Below, piece after piece: positions 1-9,304 of a DNA stretch of 64,000 bases. The stretch comes from Xanthocytophaga flava. Lineage in GTDB: Bacteria; Bacteroidota; Bacteroidia; Cytophagales; 172606-1. How positions within the stretch are numbered: the stretch's first letter is position 1; every line of letters starts with the position of its first letter. The notes below the pieces were generated by a model that was not told the origin of the DNA, made no database searches, and saw only the letters and a list, made by a program, of their open reading frames with translations. The stretch covers positions 276,809 through 340,808 of the forward strand of contig JASJOS010000012.1 of NCBI GenBank assembly GCA_030068525.1. Direction: 5' to 3'. The position numbers and the translations under genes were made by a program.

Positions 1-1035
1 GGAAAGAGCTGCAGTAGGACTTATTGTTCCATTGTCATTGGTAGGAGAATGGGCATCATAGAAGTTATAGTCATCACTGGCTGTAAGACCCCAGTTATCT
101 GTTGAGTAACCAAACTTTTCACCTTGAGTCACACAATGGGTGTAATTAATGAGAGTCTGTGCCAGATTTAGTTTCCAGTAATTGGTCTTTCCATCATCCA
201 TTTTTCGTGGATCAAGACTCAGATAGGAATAATGAGCAAAGAAAAGAGGCCCTCCATATGGAAATCCCAACGGTAATGTATAGCCCAGATATTGATTTCC
301 ATTTGTATAAAAATCACTTTTCTTCCATGTATTTTGATATACTTCTGGTTTAATGGCATGTGTAGGAGAACCCAATGCCAGAACATAGGTAATCAAACAT
401 TCATTGTACCCTCGAATAGGCATATTCATAGCCCATTCATAATTAGGCGACCAGTGCCAATATAAATGTCCATCTCCACGGGAAGCGTACCAATCCCACT
501 CTACTGTTTCCCAAAGTTTAGTGATCTGATCCCGCAATTGTGTTTCCTGAGGGTTTTGCTGATCAAAATACGCTCGTGCCACCAGCAAACCATTCACCAG
601 ATAAGCAGTTTCTACCAAATCACCACCATTATCCTTTTCCCCAAAAGGTACTACCTTCCCTGTACGTCCATCTAACCAATGTGACCATGCTCCATGAAAC
701 CGATCAGCAGCAGACAGAAACTTTGTCATCTTTGTTAAATGTGACACTGCCTGTTCACGAGTAATCCAACCACGTTGCACACCAACCACCAGACACATTA
801 CACCAAATCCCGTCCCTCCAGAAGTTACGATAGTAGGAGTTGCAGTCCGCTCAGGTGTCATACCAGAAACAGGATGAGCAAATTCCCAGAAATACTTGAA
901 CGTTGCCTTTTGTACAGTTTCCATATACTCACTTTGTTCTGTAGCCGGGGTTAGTGAAGTCTGGCCCTGTATAGTAAAAACAAAGAGCAAAGTGCAGACA
1001 AAAAGGAAACCTATCTTATACCTATACGAACTCAT
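1..1035 (-). CDS. Glucoamylase-like / GH144-type beta-glucanase, 3'-truncated by the window edge
   Basis: Reading from an ATG at 1035 leftwards, 345 codons are open with no stop before the window edge, so the C-terminus is missing. The protein begins with a basic N-terminus and hydrophobic stretch ending near IQGQ, a signal peptide for export. The mature part carries YFWEFAHPVSGM, TSGGTGFGVM, HWLDGRTGK, DNGGDLVETAYLVNGLL, GHLYWHWSPNYEW and NWGLTASDD, which I recognise from the glucoamylase-like family (PF10091), where characterised Bacteroidota members are GH144 endo-beta-1,2-glucanases. Substrate specificity is inference; a beta-glucosidase-like activity is also possible. A TTTG-N21-TACATTTG promoter lies just upstream, and the divergent neighbour is a large sensor-regulator that may control it. 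Confidence 0.8.
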   Translation of the reverse strand, partial: MSSYRYKIGFLFVCTLLFVFTIQGQTSLTPATEQSEYMETVQKATFKYFWEFAHPVSGMTPERTATPTIVTSGGTGFGVMCLVVGVQRGWITREQAVSHLTKMTKFLSAADRFHGAWSHWLDGRTGKVVPFGEKDNGGDLVETAYLVNGLLVARAYFDQQNPQETQLRDQITKLWETVEWDWYASRGDGHLYWHWSPNYEWAMNMPIRGYNECLITYVLALGSPTHAIKPEVYQNTWKKSDFYTNGNQYLGYTLPLGFPYGGPLFFAHYSYLSLDPRKMDDGKTNYWKLNLAQTLINYTHCVTQGEKFGYSTDNWGLTASDDYNFYDAHSPTNDNGTISPTAALS

Positions 1036-1086
1036 TTTGCACGCTATATTATAACTTTTTTTATGAAAAATAGTAAGTTTATGCGA

Positions 1087-1119
1087 CAAATGTACGGCAA
1101 TCAAAGTGCTAATAACAAA
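1087..1119 (-). promoter_or_regulatory. Bacteroidota-type promoter for the GH144-like gene
   Basis: On the minus strand a -33 TTTG (1116-1119) and a -7 TACATTTG (1087-1094) are 21 bases apart, matching the Bacteroidota sigma-A pattern TTTG / TAnnTTTG. The implied leader is about 45 nt. Confidence 0.5.
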
Positions 1120-1211
1120 TAAAGGGGTACATCATTACCACATCAAAACCCAATTATTTCTTAGATTTTACGTATTTTGCCTACGTCATTACAAAAAATT
1201 ACAGCAACCAC

Positions 1212-4094
1212 TTGAGAAATTTATTTTTATTTAAAACGGTATTGTCCCACATACCTTTTTTCGTGAGGAGAAAACTTTGGCTATTCTTGATCATGGTACC
1301 AAGTGTATCCTATGGACAAAAGATTGAAACTATTTGCAAACCCGAGATACTAAACTTTACCAAACAAACTTATAATGCCTATCATCAGAATTGGGGAATT
1401 ACACAAGAGTCACAGACTCGATTTATGTACTTTGCTAATTCAAAAGGCTTAATCGAATATGATGGTAATCATTGGGAAGTATATGAACTGCCGAATAAAC
1501 AAAAAGTCAGATCGGCCGTTGCAGGTATAGATGGCCGAATTTATACCGGAGGCTTAGGAGAATTTGGTTACTGGCAATCTGACAAAACGGGTAAACTGAC
1601 TTACCATTCCCTCAAAGCTCTGATTAATGATCCTTCTTTTGCAGGAGAAGAGATATGGAATATTCTACCTACATCTGAAGGCATTTTATTTCAATCTTTC
1701 GCCTTTATTTATCTTTATCAGAATAATAAGATCACCAATTTATCACCTCCGGGCAATATCATGTTTGCCTATCAGATAAATGGCAGGGTCTTACTAGGTG
1801 TAATCGATAAGGGTCTGTATGAATTCAAACACAAATCATTTTCTTTCATTGACAATAGTTCTTTTTTAGGCAAAGAATCTGTCAACACCATTCTACCAGG
1901 GCGTGATCAAACTATCTTAATCGGCACGAATCGGGGAATATATCTTTATGATGGTAACGATTTTCAACCATTTAATACAACTACCAATGCCTTTTTACTA
2001 CAGAATCAGTTAAATCGGGGGGTGATGTTAAATGATACTACCTATGCATTTGGAACTATTCTCAATGGTATTGTTATCACAAATACACAAGGTAAAATCG
2101 TTCAGCATCTGAATCAGAAAAATGGATTACAAAACAATACAATACTGTCTCTATATAAGGATGCAGATGGTAATCTCTGGACTGGAATGGACAAAGGAAT
2201 CAGTCTTATTCTGATTAATTCTCCATTGCGTTATTATCAGGATTATGATGGCCATTTAGGTACAGTCTATGATATTGCTTTATTTGAAAAGAAGCTTTAT
2301 CTGGGTACTAACCATGGCCTTTTTGTTTCAAATCTACAATCAAGAGAAGCAGATTTTCAACTTGTTCCCAAAACTCAGGGACAGGTATGGGATCTGGAAG
2401 TCATAGATAATCAACTCCTCTGCGGACATAACAATGGCACTTTTCTGATTGAAGGCACCCAGGCAAAACAAATTTCCTCAGTAACGGGCGGGTGGATAAT
2501 ACGAAAGCTCAAAAAACATCCTGATCTATTACTTCAGGGAACATATACACAACTGTGTATTTACAAAAAGAATGCGTCCTTTCAATGGGAACTAGCTCAT
2601 ACAGTTTCTGGATTTTCAGCTCCTGTAAATCAACTGGAAGAGGATGATTTCGGTTATATCTGGGTAAACAAAGTCTCTAAAGGCCTGAACAGGATAAAAC
2701 TATCAGCAGATACGCAAAAAATGGATTCCATCTGGAGCTATGAAACTCCAGAACTTAAAAGTGCGGCAGTCAATCTATGCCAGATAAATAAAAGAGTTAT
2801 AGTGACTACCAATCAGCAGGTCTTCCAATTTGATCCAGATCATAATTTATTTGAACCTGCAACCAACCTCCAGAAACAACTTGGGCCAGATCAAGCCCGC
2901 AAATTTTTTCCAATAAACCCATCTGCGTTATTTGTGTTGAAAACAGATGGGACATTAGGCTTCATAGAAAAAGACAACTCTATAAAAGATATACCTATGA
3001 AGAAATTTCAATGGTTTGATGATTACGAAAATCTGGTATCTATTGATAATCATACTCATTTGATTTGTCTGGAGAATGGCTTTGGCGTGCTACCAGAAAA
3101 CCTTATTACATCATTACTTTCGTCAACCATACAACCACCTGTTATCCGCAGTATTGTCCCTCTGGACTTTCCGACATTAGGCCAGACATTCCGTACTGGT
3201 GACAACTATCCTGCGTTTGCATTCAACTACAATCAGAATAGTCTTATCATTAGCTTCTCAACACCTCATTATAGTAATGAAGCCAAGTATAGCTTCTGGC
3301 TAGAGAACTCGTCCAAAGGATGGTCAAATTTCCAGACTATGGATCAGAAAGAATTTAATAACCTGGCACCAGGAAAATATATATTTCATCTACGATCCAA
3401 CTTAAGTAAAAAAGAGACACAATTGGAGTTTGAAATTCTCTCTCCCTGGTATTGGAATCAATGGAGCATCAGTATTTATGTTCTAACGCTGATAGGTGCC
3501 GGTATTTTTTCATATTGGTTACACTTACAAAGAGTAAAAGCACATCAGGAACGTGTCAGACGGAAACTGGAGAAGAAGCTACGTAAACAGGAAGAGGAAA
3601 GTCAAAAGGAGATTATACAATTACGCAATCAGCAGCTCGAACAGGATGTTATCCGTAAGTCAGAAGAATTGGCTAATTCAACTATGACGTTGATTAAAAA
3701 GAACGAATTGCTACTGCAAATCAAACAGGAAGTACTGGATATAAAAACAGAATTGGGATCAAAATCTAATTCATCTTCCTTCAAAGAAATTATACATTTA
3801 TTGGAAAGTAATATCTCCACAGATCATGACTGGCAGATATTTGAGTCCAATTTTAATCGGGTTCATGAAGAATTTCTCCAAAAACTTATTCATGAATATC
3901 CCACCCTTACTCCCAGTGACCTACGACTGGCAGCTTATCTTAGAATGAACCTGTCAACAAAAGAGATAGCACAGCTCTTTAACATCACCTATCGCAGCGT
4001 TGAATTGAAAAGATATCGTCTACGTAAAAAGATGAATCTGGATACGGATGTTAACTTGGGCGAGTTTATGATGAAGTATACCAATGGAAACTAA
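1212..4094 (+). CDS. Membrane-spanning beta-propeller sensor with Y_Y_Y domain and LuxR-type HTH, no kinase
   Basis: A 960-residue one-component regulator. Order: signal peptide (to about residue 36, ending SYGQ); periplasmic repeats like the two-component-regulator propeller (for example NLWTGMDKGISLI, YIWVNKVSKGL); Y_Y_Y-like domain at about 671-735; one transmembrane helix at about 750-772; a charged coiled coil (about 775-850); and a C-terminal HTH at about 898-950 (LTPSDLRLAAYLRMNLSTKE, IAQLFNITYRSVELKRYRLR). This resembles hybrid SusR-type sensors but lacks HisKA/HATPase domains, so signalling would pass directly from periplasm to a tethered DNA-binding domain. No in-frame ATG exists between the upstream stop (1113) and residue 28. 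TTG 1212 gives a long signal peptide; GTG 1263 would give a compact one (MRRKLWLFLIMVPSVSYGQ). It may regulate the divergent glucanase-like gene. Confidence 0.85.
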   Translation: MRNLFLFKTVLSHIPFFVRRKLWLFLIMVPSVSYGQKIETICKPEILNFTKQTYNAYHQNWGITQESQTRFMYFANSKGLIEYDGNHWEVYELPNKQKVRSAVAGIDGRIYTGGLGEFGYWQSDKTGKLTYHSLKALINDPSFAGEEIWNILPTSEGILFQSFAFIYLYQNNKITNLSPPGNIMFAYQINGRVLLGVIDKGLYEFKHKSFSFIDNSSFLGKESVNTILPGRDQTILIGTNRGIYLYDGNDFQPFNTTTNAFLLQNQLNRGVMLNDTTYAFGTILNGIVITNTQGKIVQHLNQKNGLQNNTILSLYKDADGNLWTGMDKGISLILINSPLRYYQDYDGHLGTVYDIALFEKKLYLGTNHGLFVSNLQSREADFQLVPKTQGQVWDLEVIDNQLLCGHNNGTFLIEGTQAKQISSVTGGWIIRKLKKHPDLLLQGTYTQLCIYKKNASFQWELAHTVSGFSAPVNQLEEDDFGYIWVNKVSKGLNRIKLSADTQKMDSIWSYETPELKSAAVNLCQINKRVIVTTNQQVFQFDPDHNLFEPATNLQKQLGPDQARKFFPINPSALFVLKTDGTLGFIEKDNSIKDIPMKKFQWFDDYENLVSIDNHTHLICLENGFGVLPENLITSLLSSTIQPPVIRSIVPLDFPTLGQTFRTGDNYPAFAFNYNQNSLIISFSTPHYSNEAKYSFWLENSSKGWSNFQTMDQKEFNNLAPGKYIFHLRSNLSKKETQLEFEILSPWYWNQWSISIYVLTLIGAGIFSYWLHLQRVKAHQERVRRKLEKKLRKQEEESQKEIIQLRNQQLEQDVIRKSEELANSTMTLIKKNELLLQIKQEVLDIKTELGSKSNSSSFKEIIHLLESNISTDHDWQIFESNFNRVHEEFLQKLIHEYPTLTPSDLRLAAYLRMNLSTKEIAQLFNITYRSVELKRYRLRKKMNLDTDVNLGEFMMKYTNGN

Positions 4095-4125
4095 AAGAGA
4101 GAATCTTTTCAATTCCCTCTTTTAG
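4091..4125. terminator. Bidirectional terminator between convergent genes
   Basis: CTAAAAGAG (4091-4099) pairs with CTCTTTTAG (4117-4125). The stem continues as GAAT/ATTC after one mismatch, with a 7-nt loop. It begins at the stop of the sensor gene and precedes the stop of the opposing gene. Confidence 0.65.
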
Positions 4126-4134
4126 GCATATACT

Positions 4135-4767
4135 TTAGAACAAAGAAATCTTATCAGGGCTCTTCAATACGTTATATTGATTGATCAGCATAAACTTTCC
4201 CCGTTGCGTATAGATATTCAACTTCTTGTCTTTAATAAAAACTTCAAGCTCTTCTGTATATTCTTTCATCAGAATAGGATAGATACGTCTACGAAACTGA
4301 CTAATCGGAATAAAATGATCGTTTGCATAGACAAAATATTCATAGGCATTTTTCTTATCATACCATGGCGAATCTGATTCCATTGCATTTAATTGAGTGG
4401 GATTAGAACTGCGCATGTTATGCAATCGGCGTAACAGATACATTTCACCAGTCAATACAATTTCAAAAAAAGCCTTTCGACTTCTATTTCTTCGTCCTGG
4501 ATATGATAAACTGAGAAATCGACGCATTTGATTACTCTTCTCATCAAAATAACCGAAAGCCCGAACTTGTCTCGCAGAATATACTTTTACAACTCTTTCA
4601 TCTTTTACCTGGATAAGATCTGTAAAAGCATCATAGCTAAATTCTCCGTTAACTGTCTGATCATTAAGTAGAACTAACTCTCCCTGGTGCCAATTTTGAG
4701 AATTGGGATTACCTGCAACTACACTGAAAGTCACTAAAAGTCCGCATACTAAACCAAATATTTTCAT
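4135..4767 (-). CDS. Secreted protein of unknown function
   Basis: A 210-residue protein with a clear signal peptide (MKIFGLVCGLLVTFSVVAGN) and no transmembrane segment afterwards. The mature part is rich in basic and aromatic residues and starts with a beta-strand-like section (GELVLLNDQTVNGEFSYD, LIQVKDERVVKVYSARQV). A second basic section (YPGRRNRSRKAFFEIVLTG) follows. I recognise it only as the kind of short exported hypothetical common in Cytophagales; no enzymatic motif is visible. It stands alone, with 324 bases upstream and a convergent sensor gene downstream sharing a terminator. Confidence 0.75.
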   Translation of the reverse strand: MKIFGLVCGLLVTFSVVAGNPNSQNWHQGELVLLNDQTVNGEFSYDAFTDLIQVKDERVVKVYSARQVRAFGYFDEKSNQMRRFLSLSYPGRRNRSRKAFFEIVLTGEMYLLRRLHNMRSSNPTQLNAMESDSPWYDKKNAYEYFVYANDHFIPISQFRRRIYPILMKEYTEELEVFIKDKKLNIYTQRGKFMLINQYNVLKSPDKISLF

Positions 4768-5091
4768 GGCAAAAACCTGCTGGCATAAAAGATAATTTTA
4801 GGAAATAGATAAAAATCAAATAGGATGTATGGCAAAAATGGAGAAAAACAAAATTTCGATAAAAATATATTACAATAATTTATCAAAAAAGTACCACAAA
4901 TTTACAGATACAAGTATATTTACAAAGGTTTTTCTGTATTTTTTATCACATATGTATGATTTTCAGTGAGTAATATCACCTTACAAGTAAGTGCAGAAAA
5001 TACTTACAACAGACTATAGATCTTGTATAATTACAGAAGGAAGAGTATAAGCTAAAAGAAGAATATAGCAAGAACTACTTTGACAAAAGAT
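4768..5091. other. Intergenic, no gene recognised
   Basis: This AT-rich gap separates the secreted unknown from the end of the DUF697 gene. I found no good TAnnTTTG box in either direction, no strong hairpin and no plausible short gene; it presumably holds the promoter of the secreted protein. Confidence 0.5.
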
Positions 5092-6096
5092 CTATTGCTC
5101 TTGAGAAGGCTCTGATGCTGCAGAACGAAACCATCCGAAAAAACCTCGTTTAACATTTCGGGTTGCTTTTCCAGCTAGCTCCATTCCTGAACGAACAGTA
5201 TTTGAGCCTGCATTCCGAGCTGTTTTCAAAATAGCATTAACTACCTGCCCGGATACCTGTAGTACCAAAACCTTTAGCATGACAGAAGCTTCTGCAATGG
5301 CAGCTTTGCGGGCCTTTTTGGGATTAAAAGGTTCTAAAGTACCACAATATCGCTTAGTAATAACACCAACACGTAATGTTAGAAAGGCATTAACAGAACC
5401 TTCCAGTAAAGAATCCATAATCACACTACTCAATGGCCCTATAAAAGGTATAGACCTTACAGCAGAACCTTGCAAAACTGTTCCTAAAACAGGTTCCAAC
5501 TGCTCCGAAATATCCAGATCTTCTATTTGCGTTGCCAATAAAGTAGTGGTGCCAACATTCGCATACAGTGAAATCATATCTTTCAGAGAAGGTCTCTGGT
5601 AATAGATATGCGCAATATCCCAAATCATTTTGGTATGGGTAGAAAAGACCATTAAGGCATCTAATTTCCCATTTTGAGAGATAGAAGTAGATAAAAACAC
5701 ATTTCTTGCTGTTTTTTGAATAATTTCATTTGCCTGAGCATCCAGTACATACAAAGCTCTCTGCAACTCTTCCTTTTGTGACCAGTCAAACGAATGTCCC
5801 AAAAGTAGCTTATTCTTTGCCAATCGTGCTGATAATTGAGGAATATAGGCAGGCATATCATCCTCAGAGTCTGGAGCCAGTAAAGGTTTAGGCAATCGAA
5901 AAAATAATACGACTGGAGCAACCAAAAGAACAACAAAGACAGTTGTAAATACAGTTAGTACAACAATTCCTAATGTATGATTCACAGTGGAAGCATACAG
6001 GTATACCTGCATCAACTGGTTAAAAATGATAATAATAAACAATACCAGAAATAATATTCCGATTGCAGTTGCCAAGCGTTTTATTTGTGTCATCAT
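5092..6096 (-). CDS. DUF697 (YcjF-type) membrane protein
   Basis: 334 residues. Two N-terminal transmembrane helices (about 12-35 and 40-66) are followed by a cytoplasmic helical region and the DUF697 signature (DMISLYANVGTTTLLATQIE, then GSAVRSIPFIGPLSSVIMDS and SVNAFLTLRVGVITKRYC). DUF697 proteins such as E. coli YcjF are often encoded beside YcjX-like or dynamin-like GTPases and are linked to envelope stress, but no GTPase gene is adjacent here. The C-terminal tail is basic, then acidic. The molecular role is not established. Confidence 0.8.
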   Translation of the reverse strand: MMTQIKRLATAIGILFLVLFIIIIFNQLMQVYLYASTVNHTLGIVVLTVFTTVFVVLLVAPVVLFFRLPKPLLAPDSEDDMPAYIPQLSARLAKNKLLLGHSFDWSQKEELQRALYVLDAQANEIIQKTARNVFLSTSISQNGKLDALMVFSTHTKMIWDIAHIYYQRPSLKDMISLYANVGTTTLLATQIEDLDISEQLEPVLGTVLQGSAVRSIPFIGPLSSVIMDSLLEGSVNAFLTLRVGVITKRYCGTLEPFNPKKARKAAIAEASVMLKVLVLQVSGQVVNAILKTARNAGSNTVRSGMELAGKATRNVKRGFFGWFRSAASEPSQEQ

Positions 6097-6227
6097 CTTG
6101 AAAAAATTAATGCGTTCTCAGTATATTACTTCCTAAATCTTTATACCAGACCTGAAATATTACATAGACAGTAACCCTTTCATCACCAATAAAGTAACTA
6201 CCCATCTAACTATAACTAACTGATAAC

Positions 6228-6235
6228 CAAAGATA
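6228..6235 (-). promoter_or_regulatory. Candidate -7 box for the DUF697 gene
   Basis: TATCTTTG on the minus strand fits TAnnTTTG exactly and would give a leader of about 125 nt. I see no convincing -33 TTG, so the call rests on one box. Confidence 0.3.
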
Positions 6236-6324
6236 CGACTCTTTTGTATGGTATAGTTACCTTTTTCTTTAAAGTAGTATAGAGCAATTTTTATTTTCAA
6301 TAAAGAAATCCATGCTGAAACTAG

Positions 6325-6332
6325 TACTTTTG
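6325..6332 (+). promoter_or_regulatory. Candidate -7 box for menC
   Basis: TACTTTTG fits TAnnTTTG and lies 25 bases before the ATG, so the transcript would have a very short leader. No clear -33 element is visible. Confidence 0.35.
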
Positions 6333-6357
6333 CCATTTGATTCAGTTATGACTAGAT

Positions 6358-7446
6358 ATGTTACAGGCATCCTATCAGAAACACACCTTACAATTTACAT
6401 TTGAAGCAGGAACATCCCGTGGTATTCTTACTGAACGAGATACCTATTACATTAAGCTTTGGGATTCAAGCAATCCGTCTGTTTTTGGGTTGGGAGAATG
6501 CGCCCCTCTCCGAGGTCTTAGTATAGATGATGTTCCCGACTATGAATTACAGATAAGAAAAATCTGTGACACCATCAATAAAAAGCATTTGTCAATAGAT
6601 AACATCGACACACTACCGCAACTGGTCGATGAAGAATATCCTTCGATTGTATTCGGGGTCGAAACAGCATGTCTGGATCTAATCAACAATGGCAAGCGAT
6701 TTTTATTTGATACTCCTTTTAGTCGTGGAGAAGCCGGTATTGAAATCAATGGACTTATCTGGATGGGAAAGGAAGAGTTTATGAGGGAACAGATTGAGGC
6801 AAAACTAAGAGCAGGATATCATTGTATTAAAATGAAGATTGGAGCTATTGACTTTGAGAAGGAATGTGCGTTATTGGAGTCCATCCGCAAATACTATACA
6901 CCCGAACAAATCATATTACGGGTAGATGCGAATGGAGCCTTCACACCTAAAGAAGCCCTTAAAAAATTAACAATCATCTCTCAGTATAACTTACATTCTA
7001 TTGAGCAGCCTATTAAGCAAGGACAAACAGACATACTAGCTCAACTTTGCGCAACGACTCCCCTACCAATTGCATTGGATGAAGAACTGATTGGCATTAC
7101 TACCTATCAGGAAAAAAAAAGATTGCTTCAGAAGATTAAGCCACAATACATTATCTTGAAACCTTCGTTACTAGGAGGATTCCGGCATTGTCAGGAATGG
7201 ATTGAACTAGCAGAACAGCAACATATAGGCTGGTGGATTACATCCGCACTTGAATCCAATATTGGTCTCAATGCCATTGCCCAATTTACAGCATACCTAA
7301 ACAATCCTATTCCACAAGGGCTGGGAACTGGTCAGTTATATCATAATAATATCAGCTCTCCATTGGAAATACGAAACGGATTCCTTTATTATAATAACCA
7401 GCAAAGCTGGCATATTGAAGATATTTTATCATTTGGGAATCTATGA
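6358..7446 (+). CDS. menC: o-Succinylbenzoate synthase, enolase superfamily
   Basis: 362 residues. MenC dehydrates SHCHC to o-succinylbenzoate in menaquinone synthesis, in the cytoplasm. The muconate-lactonizing-enzyme-type barrel shows the expected residues: KMKIG (general base pair KxK, about 157-159), DANG (metal Asp, about 189), SIEQP (metal Glu), LDEEL (metal Asp, about 240), LKPSLLGG (second catalytic Lys, about 267) and TSALESNIGLNAIAQ, typical of Bacteroidota MenC. A dipeptide epimerase is the main alternative, but LKPSLLGG and SALESNIG favour MenC. The gene is isolated: no other men genes are adjacent, and a repeat-rich noncoding island follows. Confidence 0.82.
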   Translation: MLQASYQKHTLQFTFEAGTSRGILTERDTYYIKLWDSSNPSVFGLGECAPLRGLSIDDVPDYELQIRKICDTINKKHLSIDNIDTLPQLVDEEYPSIVFGVETACLDLINNGKRFLFDTPFSRGEAGIEINGLIWMGKEEFMREQIEAKLRAGYHCIKMKIGAIDFEKECALLESIRKYYTPEQIILRVDANGAFTPKEALKKLTIISQYNLHSIEQPIKQGQTDILAQLCATTPLPIALDEELIGITTYQEKKRLLQKIKPQYIILKPSLLGGFRHCQEWIELAEQQHIGWWITSALESNIGLNAIAQFTAYLNNPIPQGLGTGQLYHNNISSPLEIRNGFLYYNNQQSWHIEDILSFGNL

Positions 7447-7866
7447 ATGATCTCAAATCTCAGGAAGAGAAGGTGAATCCAGGGAGGATTTCTGATTTGC
7501 GTATAGTTCACAGCAAACTATTTTTTAGCAAGAACAAGACGTCCTACTTATCGGCTGATAAATTGCGTTTTATTCATGGCAGTTTTGCTTTTGAACATAA
7601 CTCACGGCAGATTTTATTTTGACCGGAATTCCGATCACTTTTTCGTTTGCGTATAGTTCACCGCAAAAACAAAATATGATCGGAATTCACCGCAAGTAGT
7701 TGCCTGCCGTGAATAAACCGCAACGAAAATTTTATTACGAACTTAATGTATGGGTTTCTTTGGCGTGAATCCAGTAGATGTTGCTCAGCAAGCGAGTCGC
7801 TAGTTATCATTCGGGATAAATCATATTGCGGTCTCAGCGTTCAATGATTCCTGAGACCGCAAAGCC
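7447..7866. repeat. Noncoding island with nested inverted repeats
   Basis: Between menC and the GH43 gene lie 420 bases with layered symmetry. TGCGTTTTATTCATGGCAG (7564-7582) is inverted at 7704-7722 (17 of 19 positions match). Inside it, GAATTCCGATCA (7626-7637) is perfectly inverted at 7677-7688, with imperfect extension toward a short loop. A 21-mer beginning TTGCGTATAGTTCA occurs at 7497-7517 and 7647-7667 with one difference. TTCACCGCAA recurs at 7657 and 7686 (TTCACAGCAA at 7507), and TCAYGGCAG recurs at 7574 and 7612. It could be a MITE-like remnant, a REP-like element or a structured RNA; no protein is encoded. Confidence 0.65.
7826..7862 (-). terminator. Terminator of the GH43 gene
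   Basis: TTGCGGTCTCAG (7826-7837) and CTGAGACCGCAA (7851-7862) form a perfect 12-bp stem with a 13-nt loop just past the GH43 stop. The U-tract on the minus transcript is weak. Confidence 0.6.
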
Positions 7867-8880
7867 TTATTTTAAAGGTTGAGCAGCAACACCTTCATTC
7901 GTAATCTTGACTGGCTTAATATGTCCATTTTCATCAAATTCAAGCATATCAATACAAGTGACCCGGTGGTTACCATCTGTCTCTCCTAATGGACGACGAT
8001 GATACACAATATACCACTTGTCTTTCTTGTCCACATGAATTACTGAATGATGCCCAGCACCTGTTGCAACCTGAGCGTCCTGTTGTAAAATTTTCCCAAT
8101 CCGCTGGAATGGCCCCATAGGAGAATCCGCAATGGCATAGGCAACAGAATAATTAGGTCCTGTCCAACCACCTTCAGACCACATGAAGTAATATTTACCA
8201 TTCCGTATAAACATAAAAGGTCCTTCTACATACCCTTTGGGCGTAATTTCTTTAAAAGTAGTTCCATCTTCAAATGGCACAAATCCTTTAAAATCTTTGC
8301 TCAGCTTGGCAATATTACAATGTGACCATCCACCATAAATCATATAATATTGTCCATCCTTATCTTTAAAAACAAACTGATCAATAGGTTGAGCCCCATT
8401 ATGAAACTTATCGATCAATGGCTTACCCAGATGATCCTTAAACGGTCCTTCCGGCTTATCTGCTACAGCTACTCCTATTCCACCATATTCCTGATCGTTT
8501 TGAATATCATTTGCACCAAAGAATAAATAGTACTTTCCTTCTTTTTCAACAATAGCAGGTGCCCATATAGCTCTTTTGGCCCACTTTACCTGCGTTGTAT
8601 CCAGTATACGTTCGTGTTTAGTCCAGGTCACCAGATCAGGAGAAGAAAAGGCGTCAAAAAACACCTGTTGATTGTAAGGTGCTGAATAGGTAGGGTAAAT
8701 CCAGTATTTTCCTTTAAATAAAACACCCTCCGGATCTGCATACCATCCTGGAAAAACAGGATTCCCACTAGTCTTTGTAGCAGACTTTTTTGAATCTTTT
8801 GGCGTTTTTGGGGATGCTTTCTGTGAAAAGACAGGGAGACAAAGAGCAATTAAAATACTGGCTAAAAAGAGTTTTTTCAT
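7867..8880 (-). CDS. Secreted glycoside hydrolase family 43
   Basis: A 337-residue exported enzyme of the five-bladed beta-propeller GH43 family (arabinofuranosidase/xylosidase-type inverting hydrolases). The start is the ATG at 8880, giving a clean signal peptide MKKLFLASILIALCLPVFSQ; an upstream in-frame extension to 8952 lacks export features. GH43 marks: general-base Asp in PGWYADPEG, ERILDTTQVKWAKRAIWAPA, a pKa-modulating Asp in AQPIDQFVFKD, and the acid Glu in GYVEGPFMF. It ends with ATGAGHHSV and WYIVYHRRP motifs. There is no extra carbohydrate-binding module. It is monocistronic with its own terminator. Substrate cannot be read from sequence; arabinan, xylan and galactan are all possible. 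Confidence 0.9.
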   Translation of the reverse strand: MKKLFLASILIALCLPVFSQKASPKTPKDSKKSATKTSGNPVFPGWYADPEGVLFKGKYWIYPTYSAPYNQQVFFDAFSSPDLVTWTKHERILDTTQVKWAKRAIWAPAIVEKEGKYYLFFGANDIQNDQEYGGIGVAVADKPEGPFKDHLGKPLIDKFHNGAQPIDQFVFKDKDGQYYMIYGGWSHCNIAKLSKDFKGFVPFEDGTTFKEITPKGYVEGPFMFIRNGKYYFMWSEGGWTGPNYSVAYAIADSPMGPFQRIGKILQQDAQVATGAGHHSVIHVDKKDKWYIVYHRRPLGETDGNHRVTCIDMLEFDENGHIKPVKITNEGVAAQPLK

Positions 8881-9304
8881 TTGCAAGTAGTAAAGATGAT
8901 CAGAAAATTGCGACATGGCGAAACTACACACAAACGATAAGAAAGCAAACAAGGCTACTTCCGAATTTTAACTTTTCTGAAATAGAAAAAGACTCAATGG
9001 AGCATGTGCTTTTGAAACAACATAGGCTCTATTTTATTTTTTATTGATTTTGACTCTGTTGTTTGAGATCTTCCTTTCTGTTCTCAGATTACTTTGCATT
9101 TTTCTACCTACAGCCCTTTAGAACCTTCTGCCCTCTTAGCCAAAGGCCAAATCTGAGCGAAAAAAGCCTTACATACCTACACTGGCTACCACGCTTAAAG
9201 GGAGCACAACTCTCTTTATCTCTTAAGGTTTCTTCCCTTTACTTGCAGCCCCTATGGCTTTCTTTATAGAAATTCGAGATAATTTAAGCACTGTTTATCT
9301 GATG
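8881..9304. other. Intergenic, no gene recognised
   Basis: This gap must hold the GH43 promoter and the 3' end of the PfpI transcript. I see no clear -7 box, no strong stem-loop, and only short plus-strand open frames without family features. Confidence 0.5.

Noticed and set aside
159..764. Short plus-strand open frames across the glucanase-like gene
   Set aside because: They are antisense to a coding frame with strong family motifs and have no recognisable domains.
7497..7722. CRISPR array in the menC-GH43 gap
   Set aside because: Repeats are irregular in length and spacing and are largely inverted, not direct at constant intervals; no cas genes are present.
8790..9269. Two short plus-strand frames upstream of and overlapping the GH43 start
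   Set aside because: No ribosome-binding context, no family features, one overlaps GH43 in antisense; treated as leader DNA.
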